In this document: positions 8,331 through 17,174 of the stretch, piece after piece
Layout: the number at the start of each line of letters is the position of its first letter
Position numbering within the stretch: the stretch's first letter is position 1
NCBI GenBank assembly: GCA_016719295.1
Contig: JADKAF010000001.1
Coordinates: 2,666,001-2,730,000 of the forward strand
Direction of reading: 5' to 3'
Source: Planctomycetota bacterium
GTDB lineage: Bacteria > Planctomycetota > UBA1135 > JADKAF01
Length of the DNA stretch: 64,000 nucleotides
Translations under genes and position numbers: made by a program
Notes under the pieces: generated by a model
The model's database searches: none
What the model saw: only the letters and a program-made list of their open reading frames with translations
Told to the model about the DNA's origin: nothing

Positions 8331-9026
8331 CTAGAAGACCTGGATCCGGAGCAGCGAGCCGGCTTCTAGCGAGAAGCGCGCCCGCATGAGCCTGGCCTGC
8401 GGATCGACGAAGTAGATCTCGACGTCGGGCAGCCAGAGCTGACCCATCGTGCGCACGATGAATCCGAGGTTCAGGTAGTAGTGGCGCGCATTCGAAGCGA
8501 TGCCCTGGCTGAGGATCACTCCGCTCGACGAGGCCGCGGAGGCGAAGGTGGCGACGTAGCTCGCCGGGAGCTGCAGGTAGGCGTTCACTCCGGCGCTCAC
8601 GAGGCGCTGGAAGTCGACGGTGAGATCGACATCGCAGCCGAATCCGAGCGCCAAGGTCTCTTCGGTAAGCCGCACGCGTGTTCGCCCGCTGTCGCGACGC
8701 ACCGCGGAGATCGAGCTGCGGATCTCCGCTTCGCGGCCTTCGAAGACGAAGACCGCGGGCGCACCCGGCATCGAGCTCCAGAAGCTCCCCGACATCGGCA
8801 CGAAGGACGCTGCGAGGCCGTTGAACAAGCACTCGCCGTTCGGGCCACGCCGCTGCGGCAAGCTGCCGATCAAGCCATCGGCGCCCACGCCGTCGCCGCC
8901 GCGCACGAGCGCGCACGGGACGAGGAGCAAGAGCGCGGCGAACACACCGGCGGAGGCGCGCAGAGCGGAGAACACCCTGCGCGCCGTGCGCCCGAACGAA
9001 AGGGAAGGAGTCGAGACGCGGTTCAT
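8331..9026 (-). CDS. Secreted protein of unknown function
   Basis: 231 residues. A long basic n-region is followed by a hydrophobic stretch (VFAALLLLVPCAL) that looks like a signal peptide, cleaved near residue 40. The rest is rich in Ser, Ala and aliphatic residues with few charges and two cysteines; it contains no domain I recognise. The start overlaps the stop of the zinc-finger/TPR gene by ATGA, so it is the third gene of a sigma-factor operon and may be its output or sensor. Function is not assigned. Confidence 0.7.
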   Translation of the reverse strand: MNRVSTPSLSFGRTARRVFSALRASAGVFAALLLLVPCALVRGGDGVGADGLIGSLPQRRGPNGECLFNGLAASFVPMSGSFWSSMPGAPAVFVFEGREAEIRSSISAVRRDSGRTRVRLTEETLALGFGCDVDLTVDFQRLVSAGVNAYLQLPASYVATFASAASSSGVILSQGIASNARHYYLNLGFIVRTMGQLWLPDVEIYFVDPQARLMRARFSLEAGSLLRIQVF

Positions 9027-10186
9027 GCCGGCCTCCGCGGAGAGCCCGTCGACGCGACGTCGCCGTCTGCGTCAGCGCTCGCCGGTCGATCGTTCAAAGG
9101 GAACCAAGCCGGGCAGGAGCGCGCCAGGTCGGCGGCGAGCTCCGGCTGCTCGCGCAACGTCTCCTTGAAGGCGTCGGCGCGAGCCAGGAAGCGCTCGATC
9201 TCCGCACCTTGCGCGCGATGGCGATGGTGGAGGATCTCGAAGCACTTCGTGCAGCGATCGGAATCACCCAGCCGCGCGTACAGCAAGGCCAGGTTGTAGA
9301 AGACGAAGAAGAAGCGCCCGTCGCGGCGGACGAGGCCCGCGCGCGTGACCCAGCGGAAGCAGCGCACCGCCGATTGCAGCTCGCCGCGCTCGTGCTGGAG
9401 CACGCCGAGCTGCACGGCGGCGTGCGCGCGATTGCGGATCTTGCGCGCCGTCTCGAACACGCGGCGGTACTCGAGCTCCGCGCGCGCGTGATCGCCGGCG
9501 TGCTGGTGGTAAAAGCCGAGGTAGAGGCGGGCCTCGGCATAGCTCGGCCGAACCAGCAGCGCTTCCTCCAAGAGCTTCCGCGCCTTCTCGAGGCTCTGCG
9601 GCGCCTTCTCGAGCCGCCCGTCGAGCAGCGAGCGCGCCTTCACCCAGTCGTAGGATGACCCGGCCTCGAGCTCGAGCTCGCCCAGATCGTCCATCACATC
9701 GCGCTCCGAGGGCGAGCGGCGCGAGGAGAGCTGATCCTCGACGAAGCCGCGGCCGCGCTGCTCGAGCCCCGCGATCGGCACGGGCTCGTCGAAGACCTGC
9801 AGCAAGTAGCGCTGGTCGGTGGCGAGGAGGAGATAGGCCTTGCCGAGCTGGTAGAAGAACTCGGAGAGCCGGCGCAGATTGGCGCGGATCGAGGAGCGCG
9901 TGAAGAGCTCCAGCCCATCGATCGTACGCAGGCGCCGCATGAGCAGGCGCGGATCGCAGAGATCGCGATGCAGCTCGAGGTGGCCGCGCACGTGCTCCAG
10001 GAACCCGTGGCACTCGGAGCAGATCTCGACGTGGATCAGAGCGCGGCGCACGGCGGCCTCGTCGGCCTCGCCGTCGACCATGCACGAGAGGTCGAGCTGG
10101 ATCGCTTCGCAGGGATCGCGGCGCTTCACGACGCGCAGGGAGCGCGAGGAGCGGGCCGACGCCAGGGGATCGCGCTCAGGAAGCAT
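9023..10186 (-). CDS. Zinc-finger (anti-sigma-like) N-terminus with TPR repeats
   Basis: 387 residues. Near residues 50-60 the pattern HVEICSECHGFL gives HxxxCxxC, the zinc-binding signature of ZAS-type anti-sigma domains, preceded by a short helix with DGEADEAAVRRAL. A long central helical region follows, then TPR-like helical pairs at about residues 190-310 (for example ALLVRPSYAEARLYLGFYHQ and AVQLGVLQHERGELQSAV). No membrane segment is visible, so a soluble anti-sigma or scaffold is more likely than a classical transmembrane one. Its start overlaps the end of the ECF sigma gene by 11 bases and its end overlaps the secreted-protein gene. Confidence 0.75.
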   Translation of the reverse strand: MLPERDPLASARSSRSLRVVKRRDPCEAIQLDLSCMVDGEADEAAVRRALIHVEICSECHGFLEHVRGHLELHRDLCDPRLLMRRLRTIDGLELFTRSSIRANLRRLSEFFYQLGKAYLLLATDQRYLLQVFDEPVPIAGLEQRGRGFVEDQLSSRRSPSERDVMDDLGELELEAGSSYDWVKARSLLDGRLEKAPQSLEKARKLLEEALLVRPSYAEARLYLGFYHQHAGDHARAELEYRRVFETARKIRNRAHAAVQLGVLQHERGELQSAVRCFRWVTRAGLVRRDGRFFFVFYNLALLYARLGDSDRCTKCFEILHHRHRAQGAEIERFLARADAFKETLREQPELAADLARSCPAWFPLNDRPASADADGDVASTGSPRRPA

Positions 10187-11066
10187 GGCTCAGCACCTTG
10201 CGCATCGCGCGGTAGATCTTCTTCCGCGCACGGAAGATCACCATCTTCAGGTTCTCGAGCTTGATGCCGAGAAGCTCCGCGGTATCGCGGTACGAGCGGT
10301 CCTCGACCTCGACGAGCTCCAGGGCGCGGCGCTCCTTCGCGGAGAGCTGGTTGAACATCGCGAGGTAGAGGTGGAGGCAGATCGCGTACGAGCGCTGCGT
10401 CTCGGCCTGGCTCTCCTCCTGGATCGCGTTGCGCAGCGGAGACCGCGCGCGCACGTCGCGGCGCTCCGAGAGGTCTTCGACGCCGAGCTCGGCGCTGCTG
10501 GTGCGCACGTGGGAACGCAGGCTCTTCAGCAGCGTGTTGCGGATGATCGTGTAGGCCCAGTTGCGGAACGAAGCAGCCTTCTCGCTCTTGAAGCGATCGG
10601 GGTAGCGATAGATGTTCAGGAACACCTCCTGCAGCACATCGGAGGCGTCGACCAAGCAGCCGTAGCGGCGCGCGCGCGAGTAGATGGTGCAGAAGAAGAC
10701 GCGCTGATTCAGATCGTAGAGCAGCGCGAAGGCGACGGGCGAGCGGTGGTTGCGATAGACCTCCATCAGCCGCGTGTGGAGCTGGTCGCGCGTGTCCTCG
10801 CTGACTTCGGGCTCCGCGACGAGTGCCCTTAGGGAATCCTCCAGCCCGGAGCTCTCCCATCCGACGGTGCCGAGCTCGCTCTCCAGCGTGCGGACGCGGC
10901 GCACGACTTCGTCGAGAGCGACGCCGCCGAGCGCACCGCGGGCCTCGCGGTTTCGCGCGTCATCGACGAGCCAGATGCTCCCGGAGCGCGCACGGCGCTG
11001 GGGGCTCGGAATCACGCTTCGGGTGAGGGCGGACCGCATCGGCGCAACAAGCCTCTCGCTGGGCAA
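10176..11066 (-). CDS. ECF-family RNA polymerase sigma factor
   Basis: 296 residues. Region 2 is seen as DASDVLQEVFLNIYRYPDRF followed by SFRNWAYTIIRNTL. Region 4 is LSAKERRALELVEVEDRSYR then a helix-turn-helix with TAELLGIKLENLKMVIFRAR. The roughly 100 residues before region 2 are longer than in a typical ECF sigma (about 200 residues). The start is therefore uncertain: ATG at 11066 or the internal ATG at 11039 would both keep all domains. The gene begins a three-gene overlapping unit with a zinc-finger/TPR protein and a secreted protein. It is divergent from queG, so its promoter should be in 11067-11265. Confidence 0.9.
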   Translation of the reverse strand: MPSERLVAPMRSALTRSVIPSPQRRARSGSIWLVDDARNREARGALGGVALDEVVRRVRTLESELGTVGWESSGLEDSLRALVAEPEVSEDTRDQLHTRLMEVYRNHRSPVAFALLYDLNQRVFFCTIYSRARRYGCLVDASDVLQEVFLNIYRYPDRFKSEKAASFRNWAYTIIRNTLLKSLRSHVRTSSAELGVEDLSERRDVRARSPLRNAIQEESQAETQRSYAICLHLYLAMFNQLSAKERRALELVEVEDRSYRDTAELLGIKLENLKMVIFRARKKIYRAMRKVLSHAS

Positions 11067-11265
11067 TCACGAGACTCGGCACGAGCGACTTCAAGGCGCG
11101 CAGGACCGGGGGCACGCGAGGTGGGAGGTCTCGGGGCGTGCGACCAGGTGAGGAGCGTTCCTCGACGAGCCGAGCATACGCACGGGTTGCGGAGAAGTAA
11201 CCTAGGGGGGGCCCAAAAAATCGGAGCCATCGACCGCCGCCGCTCCGCGCCTCAAAAGCTCCCTC
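11067..11265. other. Divergent intergenic region, sigma factor / queG
   Basis: 199 bases between two outward-facing starts. It contains a G7-CCC-A6 run at about 11204-11219. No promoter could be assigned with confidence. If the sigma factor is autoregulated its own target promoter would be here. Confidence 0.5.
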
Positions 11266-12378
11266 ATGAGCTCCGATCCCTTGATCCCCTACCGCGAGCT
11301 GGCCCGCGAAGCCGGCTTCGACCTCTTGGGCGTCGCCCCCGCCGAGCCGCCGGCGACCGGCCCGGAGCTGGAGGCTTGGCTGGGTGCGGGATACCACGCC
11401 GACATGGCCTGGATCGAGAGGCAGCGAGAGCGCCTGCTCGATCCGCGGCGCGTGCTGCCGGCCGCGCGGACGATCCTCTGCTTGGGCATCTCGCACGCCC
11501 GACCACCCGCGGAGTTCCGCGGGGGCGGACGCGTCGCGCGCTACGCCGCGCACCGCGACTACCACAACGCCATCGGCAACGAGCTGCGCCGATGGGTCCG
11601 CAAGCTCGTCGAGCGGGGACTGGCCGGAGAAGCTCGGGCAGTGGTCGACGCGGGCCCGGTGCTCGAGCGCGCGCACGCCGCGCGCGCGGGCTTGGGCTTC
11701 ATCGGCCGTAGCGCGAACCTCCTGCACCACCGCTACGGACCCTGGCTCTTCCTCGCCGAGGTGCTCATCGACCGCGAGCTCCCGGCCGAGCCCAAGAATG
11801 CTCCGGGCTCCTGCGGGACCTGCACGGCGTGCGTCGATCTCTGCCCGACGCGCGCGATCGTCGCCGACCGCGTCGTGGACGCGCGCCGCTGCATCTCCTA
11901 CTGGACGATCGAAGCCAAGGGCTTCGTGCCGCGCGAGCTGCGGCGCAGCTTCGGGCCCTGGGTCTTCGGCTGCGACGTGTGCTCCGAGGTCTGCCCCTTC
12001 GGCAGCCGTGCTCCGGCGACGGGCTTCGACTTCGGGCATCATCCGGCGCTCGAGAGCTTCCGCTTGGAGGACCTCTTCGCGCTCGACGAGCCGGCGTTCG
12101 CGGCGGCCTTCGCGGGCAGCGCGCTGCGGCGTCCGGGTCGCTCGGGTCTCTTGCGGAACGCCGCCATCGCCCTCGCGAACCTCGCTCGTCGGGACGCTTG
12201 GCCGACGCTCGTCCGCGCGCTGGACGATGGCGATCCCGTGGTGCGCGGTCACGCGGCGTGGGCGCTCGGAGAGCTCGATCGCGATCAGGCGCGGCGCGAG
12301 CTGGCGCCGCGCGCCGCCGGCGAGACGGAGCCGCGCGCTCGAGAAGAAATGCAGCAGATCCTCGGGGATGCGCCTTGA
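11266..12378 (+). CDS. queG: Epoxyqueuosine reductase QueG
   Basis: 370 residues. Two ferredoxin-type clusters are visible: CGTCTACVDLCPTRAI and CDVCSEVCPFGS, giving ligands for two 4Fe-4S centres. The N-terminal half carries the cobalamin-binding reductase region (for example GVAPAEPPATG and HADMAWIERQRERLLDPRRV). The C-terminus NAAIALANLARRD to AAWALGELD is the HEAT-like repeat found in QueG. The enzyme reduces epoxyqueuosine to queuosine in tRNA anticodons, the last step of Q synthesis. No other queuosine gene is nearby. Length matches the family. Confidence 0.95.
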   Translation: MSSDPLIPYRELAREAGFDLLGVAPAEPPATGPELEAWLGAGYHADMAWIERQRERLLDPRRVLPAARTILCLGISHARPPAEFRGGGRVARYAAHRDYHNAIGNELRRWVRKLVERGLAGEARAVVDAGPVLERAHAARAGLGFIGRSANLLHHRYGPWLFLAEVLIDRELPAEPKNAPGSCGTCTACVDLCPTRAIVADRVVDARRCISYWTIEAKGFVPRELRRSFGPWVFGCDVCSEVCPFGSRAPATGFDFGHHPALESFRLEDLFALDEPAFAAAFAGSALRRPGRSGLLRNAAIALANLARRDAWPTLVRALDDGDPVVRGHAAWALGELDRDQARRELAPRAAGETEPRAREEMQQILGDAP

Positions 12379-12527
12379 AGAGCTTGCGAATCCGAGTCAG
12401 GGAACTTACGAATTCGCGCGCACGTCGTAGCATCTGCCCGCCGTGGCGAAGCCTGACGGAGCGCGCAGCGCTCGACGGCGGACCACGACCGGACACGCGG
12501 GAGCCCGGAACCGCGTAAGAACCACAG

Positions 12528-12550
12528 CGCTCGGGGGCGAGCCCCGAGCG
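12528..12550 (+). promoter_or_regulatory. 9-bp hairpin just upstream of the zinc-ribbon gene
   Basis: 12528-12536 pairs perfectly with 12542-12550 around a 5-nt loop. An AAGGAA ribosome-binding-like sequence follows immediately, and the start codon is 20 bases after the stem. It could be a leader hairpin, a terminator remnant of queG, or chance in GC-rich DNA. Confidence 0.35.
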
Positions 12551-12569
12551 AAGGAACGCGAGATCCTCC

Positions 12570-12779
12570 ATGGAGCGAGGCGACTTCTACGCCGACAAGA
12601 AGTGGTGCGAGCGCTGCAGCGCCTACGTGCACTTCCTGCTGAGCATCGACAAGTCGTTCTGCGTGGAGTGCGGAGGTGTCGTGCACCTCTTCTCCAAGGA
12701 CGACTGGCGCAGCTTTCGCGCGAAGACCAACGAGGCGGGCGGCGACAAGGCCGAGCCGAACCTGGAGCGCTGGGCCTAG
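12570..12779 (+). CDS. Small zinc-ribbon protein
   Basis: 69 residues. Two Cys pairs, WCERCSAYVHF and FCVECGGVVHLF, are 18 residues apart, the CxxC-x18-CxxC layout of a rubredoxin-like zinc ribbon. The C-terminus is charged and likely flexible. Strong G/C third positions and a good start context (GATCCTCC before ATG) support coding. It stands alone between queG and a convergent lipoprotein gene. Function unknown. Confidence 0.7.
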   Translation: MERGDFYADKKWCERCSAYVHFLLSIDKSFCVECGGVVHLFSKDDWRSFRAKTNEAGGDKAEPNLERWA

Positions 12780-13061
12780 CAGCCTGCGGAAGGGATCCTT
12801 CGGGCTGGCGAGCGCGCCATGGTCGCCCCGCCTTCGTTGCCGGAACCCAGCGGAAGCACCCGCTTCATCGCCGGTTCCTGAGCCTCGGCGCGTCGAGCGA
12901 TGCCTCGTCCTCAGCCTCGAGGCACTTCTAGAAGAGGCTGCTCGAGCTTCCCGCCGAGTCGATCGCGGCCGTCCCCACGGCGCTTCGCCGTGCAGGGATC
13001 CCGACGCTCCGCGGCGAGGTCTCGGCTGGCGGACCTCGCTTCGACCAGCCACGCGCTTCGC

Positions 13062-14126
13062 CTAGCCACCCTCTCGGCCGCCTCGCGCGGTCCGGTGCTC
13101 GCGTCGGACGAAGGTATCGAGGAAGACCCGCACGAGCGCTCGCGCCGTGCTGCGCGCGGCACGCGCCGCCCGCGCGTCGCGATCGGTAGGCTCCCAATCG
13201 GCGGGCTGCCAGCGGAGCTCGACCTGGAGGCGCGCGCTCGCCTGAACATCGGGGTCGGATCCGGCATCGGGCTCGAGCACGCCATCCAGGAGCAGCTCGA
13301 AGCCGCGGAATCGGCGGCGTTCCAGATCGATCTCCCAGGTCGCCGTTCCGTGCCCTCGGCGCGTTGCTTGTCCCTCCCTCGCCGAGCCCTCGCGCCACCA
13401 TGCGGCTTCGACCGGCGCCGCGAGGCGCAGGAGCGCGGGGCTCGTCGGCGGGAGCGCTGCGCATCGCCAGCGCAGCTCGAGAGTCCCTCCCTGCGCCGGA
13501 AGTCGCCAGACCGCCGACTGCTCGGAAGCCTGCTCCCCGACCACCGCGCGCTCGGGGCACGGCAGCACGCGCAGGTCGAAAGGCGCCAGCAGCTCGCGCT
13601 GCGCTTCGTTCTCCATCTCGAAGCTCGGCAGCTCGCGCTCGCGGGCCAGCGCTCCGGCGCCGTCGCTCCGCAGCCGCAGCTCGGTCCCGCGCAAGGCGGC
13701 CAGAGAGCCTGACCCCGGCGCGGCGACCCTCGGCCCATCGCCCCCGACCTTCAGCAGGTCCTTCGGACCGAGCACGATGCTCTGGCTCCGGCGTACCGCG
13801 AGGACCCGCGCGCGCCAGCGCCGCGAGCCCGCGGCGACCTCCTCTCCCTCGGCGACGAGCTCGATCTCGCGCGGCGCATCGACGCGGGCGATCCCGAGCC
13901 CGAAGCGCTGCACCTCGCCTCGCACCACCCAGCGCGAGAGCACGACCGCGCGCTCGGAGCCGAAGCGGATGTCGGAGAGATCGTAGGCCGCGCCGGAGGA
14001 TGCGCCGGGTCGGGAGCAGCCCGCTCCGAAGGCGATCGCAGCCACGAGCAACGCGCCTCCGCGGGCCGCGCGAGCTCGCGCTCCGGCGCAGACGAGGTTC
14101 CGGATGGCGGAAGCGGCGGAGCGCAC
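13062..14126 (-). CDS. Putative lipoprotein of unknown function
   Basis: From a GTG at 14126 the product has 354 residues and begins with a basic then hydrophobic region (ALLVAAIAFGAGCS) resembling a lipoprotein signal with Cys near residue 32. An ATG at 14318 is also in frame but would overlap thiE on the other strand by about 80 bases and adds a low-complexity Arg/Ser-rich leader, so GTG is preferred. The rest is beta-rich with many Arg and Glu residues and no recognised domain. Tryptophan-containing segments (RLAAPVEAAWWREG, ELRWQPADWEP) suggest a folded globular protein. Confidence 0.6.
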   Translation of the reverse strand: MRSAASAIRNLVCAGARARAARGGALLVAAIAFGAGCSRPGASSGAAYDLSDIRFGSERAVVLSRWVVRGEVQRFGLGIARVDAPREIELVAEGEEVAAGSRRWRARVLAVRRSQSIVLGPKDLLKVGGDGPRVAAPGSGSLAALRGTELRLRSDGAGALARERELPSFEMENEAQRELLAPFDLRVLPCPERAVVGEQASEQSAVWRLPAQGGTLELRWRCAALPPTSPALLRLAAPVEAAWWREGSAREGQATRRGHGTATWEIDLERRRFRGFELLLDGVLEPDAGSDPDVQASARLQVELRWQPADWEPTDRDARAARAARSTARALVRVFLDTFVRREHRTARGGREGG

Positions 14127-14238
14127 GGGTCCTCGGGCTCGACGGGGAAACGCGCGGAGCTTTCGCCGCGCGCTGCTCCATGCTAAGGAGCGCGCTGCGA
14201 TCCTGCACCTGCGAGCGCTGCTCCGCTGCGCGAACGAT

Positions 14239-14880
14239 ATGCGCTGGCTCGAACCCGATCCCGAAGGCCGTCCGCGGCTCTGCCTGCTCCTGACGCGCGC
14301 TCTGGTGCGCGCGGGCACCGACCCTGGCTCCCTCGTCGAGCGCTGCGCCGCCGCTGGTCTCGACGCCGTGCAGGTGCGCGAGAAGGACGCGAGCGCGAGC
14401 GAAGTGCTCGCGCTGGTGCACGAGCTGCGCGAGCGCTTGCGCGGCAGCGGCGTCGCGATCGCGGTGAACGACCGCGCCGATCTGGCCCTCGCCGCGGGCG
14501 CCGATGCGGTGCACCTGGGCCAGGACGACCTGCCGCCCGCGCAGGCCCGCGCGCTCGCCCGCGCTCACGAGCTGGCGATCGGCCTCTCGACCCACGACCT
14601 CGAGCAGGCGCAGGCCGCGGGCGCGGACCCCGCCGTCGACTACCTCGGCATCGGCCCGCTCTTCCCCACCGCGACCAAGGGCTATGCGCGCGGTATCGGC
14701 GCCGAGCTCGCCCTCGCGATGCAGCGCGCCGCCGGCAAGCCCGCCTACTGGATCGGCGGCATCGATCCCGCGAGGGTCCACGAGCTACGCGGTGCGTTCG
14801 GATTCGCCGTGAGCTCGGCGATCCTCGGAGCCGAGGATCCCGTCGCTGTCGTGCGCGCGCTGCGCGCCCCGCGTGCGTAG
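14239..14880 (+). CDS. thiE: Thiamine-phosphate synthase ThiE
   Basis: 213 residues, the normal family length. Expected TIM-barrel motifs are all present: QVREKDAS near the start, AVNDRADLA, VHLGQDDLP, LGIGPLFPTATKGY and the phosphate-binding GGI followed by a terminal SSAILGAEDP. The enzyme couples hydroxymethylpyrimidine diphosphate with thiazole phosphate to make thiamine phosphate. An upstream in-frame ATG at 14104 would add 45 residues without homology features and overlap the divergent gene, so 14239 is chosen. No other thi gene is present in the window. Its end faces priA with only 13 bases between. Confidence 0.93.
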   Translation: MRWLEPDPEGRPRLCLLLTRALVRAGTDPGSLVERCAAAGLDAVQVREKDASASEVLALVHELRERLRGSGVAIAVNDRADLALAAGADAVHLGQDDLPPAQARALARAHELAIGLSTHDLEQAQAAGADPAVDYLGIGPLFPTATKGYARGIGAELALAMQRAAGKPAYWIGGIDPARVHELRGAFGFAVSSAILGAEDPVAVVRALRAPRA

Positions 14881-14893
14881 CGCGTCTCGCCGC

Positions 14894-17107
14894 TCACCAC
14901 AGCCCGACGGGATCGACGTCGAGATCGACGCGCACGCCCGAGCGCAGGCCGCGCGCGAGGCGCCGCAGCTTCGTGCGCAGCGCGCCGAGCGCCTGCGGCG
15001 GCTTCGCGCGGACGAGCACCTGCATGCGATGGCGCCCGCGGACGAGACGCACGACGGCGGGCGCCGGACGATGGAGGCGCAGGCCCTTCGCCTCGTCGCA
15101 GTGCGGCGCGAGCTCCGCGTGCAGCTCCTCCGCCGCGGCGAGCACCTTGGCCTCGTCCTCGCCTTCGAGCTGGAAGCGGACGAAACGCGCGAAGGGCGGA
15201 TAGCCGTGCTTGCGCCGATCGAGCAGCTCGGCCGCCGCGAAGCCCTCGAAGTCGTTCTTCGCCGCGCGACGGATCGCGTCGTGCTCGGGCTCGAGGCTCT
15301 GCACGAAGACGCGACCGGCCGAGGCGCCGCGCCCCGAGCGCCCGGCCACCTGCGCGATGAGCTGATAGGTGCGCTCGGCGGCGCGGAAGTCCGGCACGGC
15401 CAGCGCGGTGTCGGCCTGGATCACGCCGACCACGGTCACGTGCGGGAAGTCGAGCCCCTTCGCGATCATCTGCGTGCCGACCAGCACGTCGATCTCGCGC
15501 GCGCTCATCGCTTCGTAGACCTCGGCGTACGACTCGCGGGTGAGCATCGTGTCCGAGTCCATGCGCCGGATGCGCGCGCGCGGGAACTCGAGCGAGAGCA
15601 CCTCTTCGACGCGCTCGCTGCCGGTGCCCAGCAGCACGAGGGAGGCCTGCTTGCAGTCGGGGCAGGTCGTCGTGGCTGGGACCTCTTCCGCGCAGAGATG
15701 GCAGAGCGCGCGATTGCGCTTGCGATGCACCGTGAGCGAGACATCGCATTGCCTGCAGCGCAGCGTCGTGCCGCAGGCGCCGCAGAAGAGCACCGGCGCA
15801 TAGCCGCGGCGATTCTGCAGCAGGAGCACCTGCTCCTGCCGCGCCAGCGCTTCGGTGATCGCGGTGCGCAAGGCGCCCGAGAACACCGCTTGGCCGCCCT
15901 GCGTGCGCTGCTCGCCGCGCATGTCGATGATGAAGACCTGCGGGAGCGCGCGCCCCGGCACGCGCTCCTCCAGCTTCAGCAGCTCGTAGCGCCCCTCGCG
16001 CGCGTTCTGCCACGACTCGAAGCTCGGCGTCGCCGAGCCGAGCACGACCACGGCGCCCTCGCGCTGCGCGCGCAGCACCGCTACATCGCGCGCGTGATAG
16101 CGCGGAGTGCTCTGCTGCTTGAACGAGGGCTCGTGCTCCTCATCGACCACGATCAAGCCAAGCCGCGGGACGGGTGCCAGGATCGCCGAGCGCGCGCCCA
16201 CGACGATGCGAACCTCGCCCGCGGCGATGCGGCGCCAATAGTGGCCGCGCATCTTCTCGGTGAGCCCGCTGTGCAGGATCGCGACCGAGCCGAAGCGCCG
16301 CTCGAGGCGCTGCGTCGTCTGCGTGGTGAGCGCGATCTCGGGCACGAGGAAGATGGCGCCGTGGCCCGCATCGAGCGCGCGCTGCATCGCGGCGAGATAG
16401 ACCTCGGTCTTGCCCGAGCCGGTGACGCCGTGCAGGAGGAACGGTTTGAAGCTGCGCTCGGCCAGAGCAGCCGCGATGCGTTCCTCGGCGCGGCGCTGCT
16501 CCGCCGAGAGCACCGGCGGAAGGTCGCGCGCTCCCGTGTAGGCCGCTCCGGCGTCCTCGCGCTCGCCGACGTCGATCGCGATCCAACCTTCGAGCTCGAG
16601 CGCGCGCAGCGCTTCGCGAGAAGCCCCGCACCTGCGCAGGAGGTCGGGGACGGGCATGGGACAGCCGGCCTCGCGCAGCGTCCGCACGGCGCGGAAGCGC
16701 GCCGGCGCGCGCGCTTCGAGCGCGCTCGACTCCGCCGGCGAAGGCACGCGCACGAGACGCGCTCGCCGCTCTTGCCGCGCGCCACGCCCCTGTCGCGCCG
16801 CGGGCGGCAAGCAGGCCGAGAGCGCTTCGCCCGGCCCGCAGGCGTAGAAGTCGGCGATCCACAGCGCCAGATCGACGAGCGCCTCGGGCAAGGCGAGGCC
16901 GCCCTCGACGAGCCCGAGGATCGGGCGCACCTTCGACGCCTCGATCTTCGGCGCGGCGCTCGCGCCGAGGACGACGCCGATCTCCTGCGTGCGGCCGAGC
17001 GGAACGCGCACGAGCGCACCGCGCGCAGGCAGCGGCAGCTCCGCCGGGAGCGCGTAGGTCAACGGCGTCGGGAAGGGTCGCTGAACGGCGACCTCGATCC
17101 AGCGCAT
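14894..17107 (-). CDS. priA: Primosomal replication restart helicase PriA
   Basis: 737 residues from ATG 17107 (MRWIEVAVQRPFPTPLTYAL, the usual PriA N-terminal start). Helicase motifs are GVTGSGKTEVY (Walker A), VVDEEHEPSFKQ (DExH), GSATPSFES and QVAGRSGRG. The zinc-binding insert is complete: CGACGTTLRCRQCDVSL and LCHLC followed by CPDC, giving eight Cys ligands. PriA loads the replicative helicase at stalled forks. A GTG at about 17146 would add 13 low-complexity residues. It is the last gene of the long minus-strand block. Confidence 0.95.
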   Translation of the reverse strand: MRWIEVAVQRPFPTPLTYALPAELPLPARGALVRVPLGRTQEIGVVLGASAAPKIEASKVRPILGLVEGGLALPEALVDLALWIADFYACGPGEALSACLPPAARQGRGARQERRARLVRVPSPAESSALEARAPARFRAVRTLREAGCPMPVPDLLRRCGASREALRALELEGWIAIDVGEREDAGAAYTGARDLPPVLSAEQRRAEERIAAALAERSFKPFLLHGVTGSGKTEVYLAAMQRALDAGHGAIFLVPEIALTTQTTQRLERRFGSVAILHSGLTEKMRGHYWRRIAAGEVRIVVGARSAILAPVPRLGLIVVDEEHEPSFKQQSTPRYHARDVAVLRAQREGAVVVLGSATPSFESWQNAREGRYELLKLEERVPGRALPQVFIIDMRGEQRTQGGQAVFSGALRTAITEALARQEQVLLLQNRRGYAPVLFCGACGTTLRCRQCDVSLTVHRKRNRALCHLCAEEVPATTTCPDCKQASLVLLGTGSERVEEVLSLEFPRARIRRMDSDTMLTRESYAEVYEAMSAREIDVLVGTQMIAKGLDFPHVTVVGVIQADTALAVPDFRAAERTYQLIAQVAGRSGRGASAGRVFVQSLEPEHDAIRRAAKNDFEGFAAAELLDRRKHGYPPFARFVRFQLEGEDEAKVLAAAEELHAELAPHCDEAKGLRLHRPAPAVVRLVRGRHRMQVLVRAKPPQALGALRTKLRRLARGLRSGVRVDLDVDPVGLW

Positions 17108-17174
17108 CGAGCCCGGCGCCGCAGGCTGCGCAGATGAGCTGGACACGGGTGCTCCTCGCTCGCGAGCGCTCGGC

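Noticed and set aside
12780..13061. Possible extra small gene between the zinc-ribbon protein and the lipoprotein gene
   Set aside because: Only very short open frames; no ribosome site or homology-like pattern.
14104..14238. Longer thiE start at 14104
   Set aside because: The added 45 residues are basic low-complexity and overlap the divergent lipoprotein gene; the conserved ThiE N-terminus fits ATG 14239.
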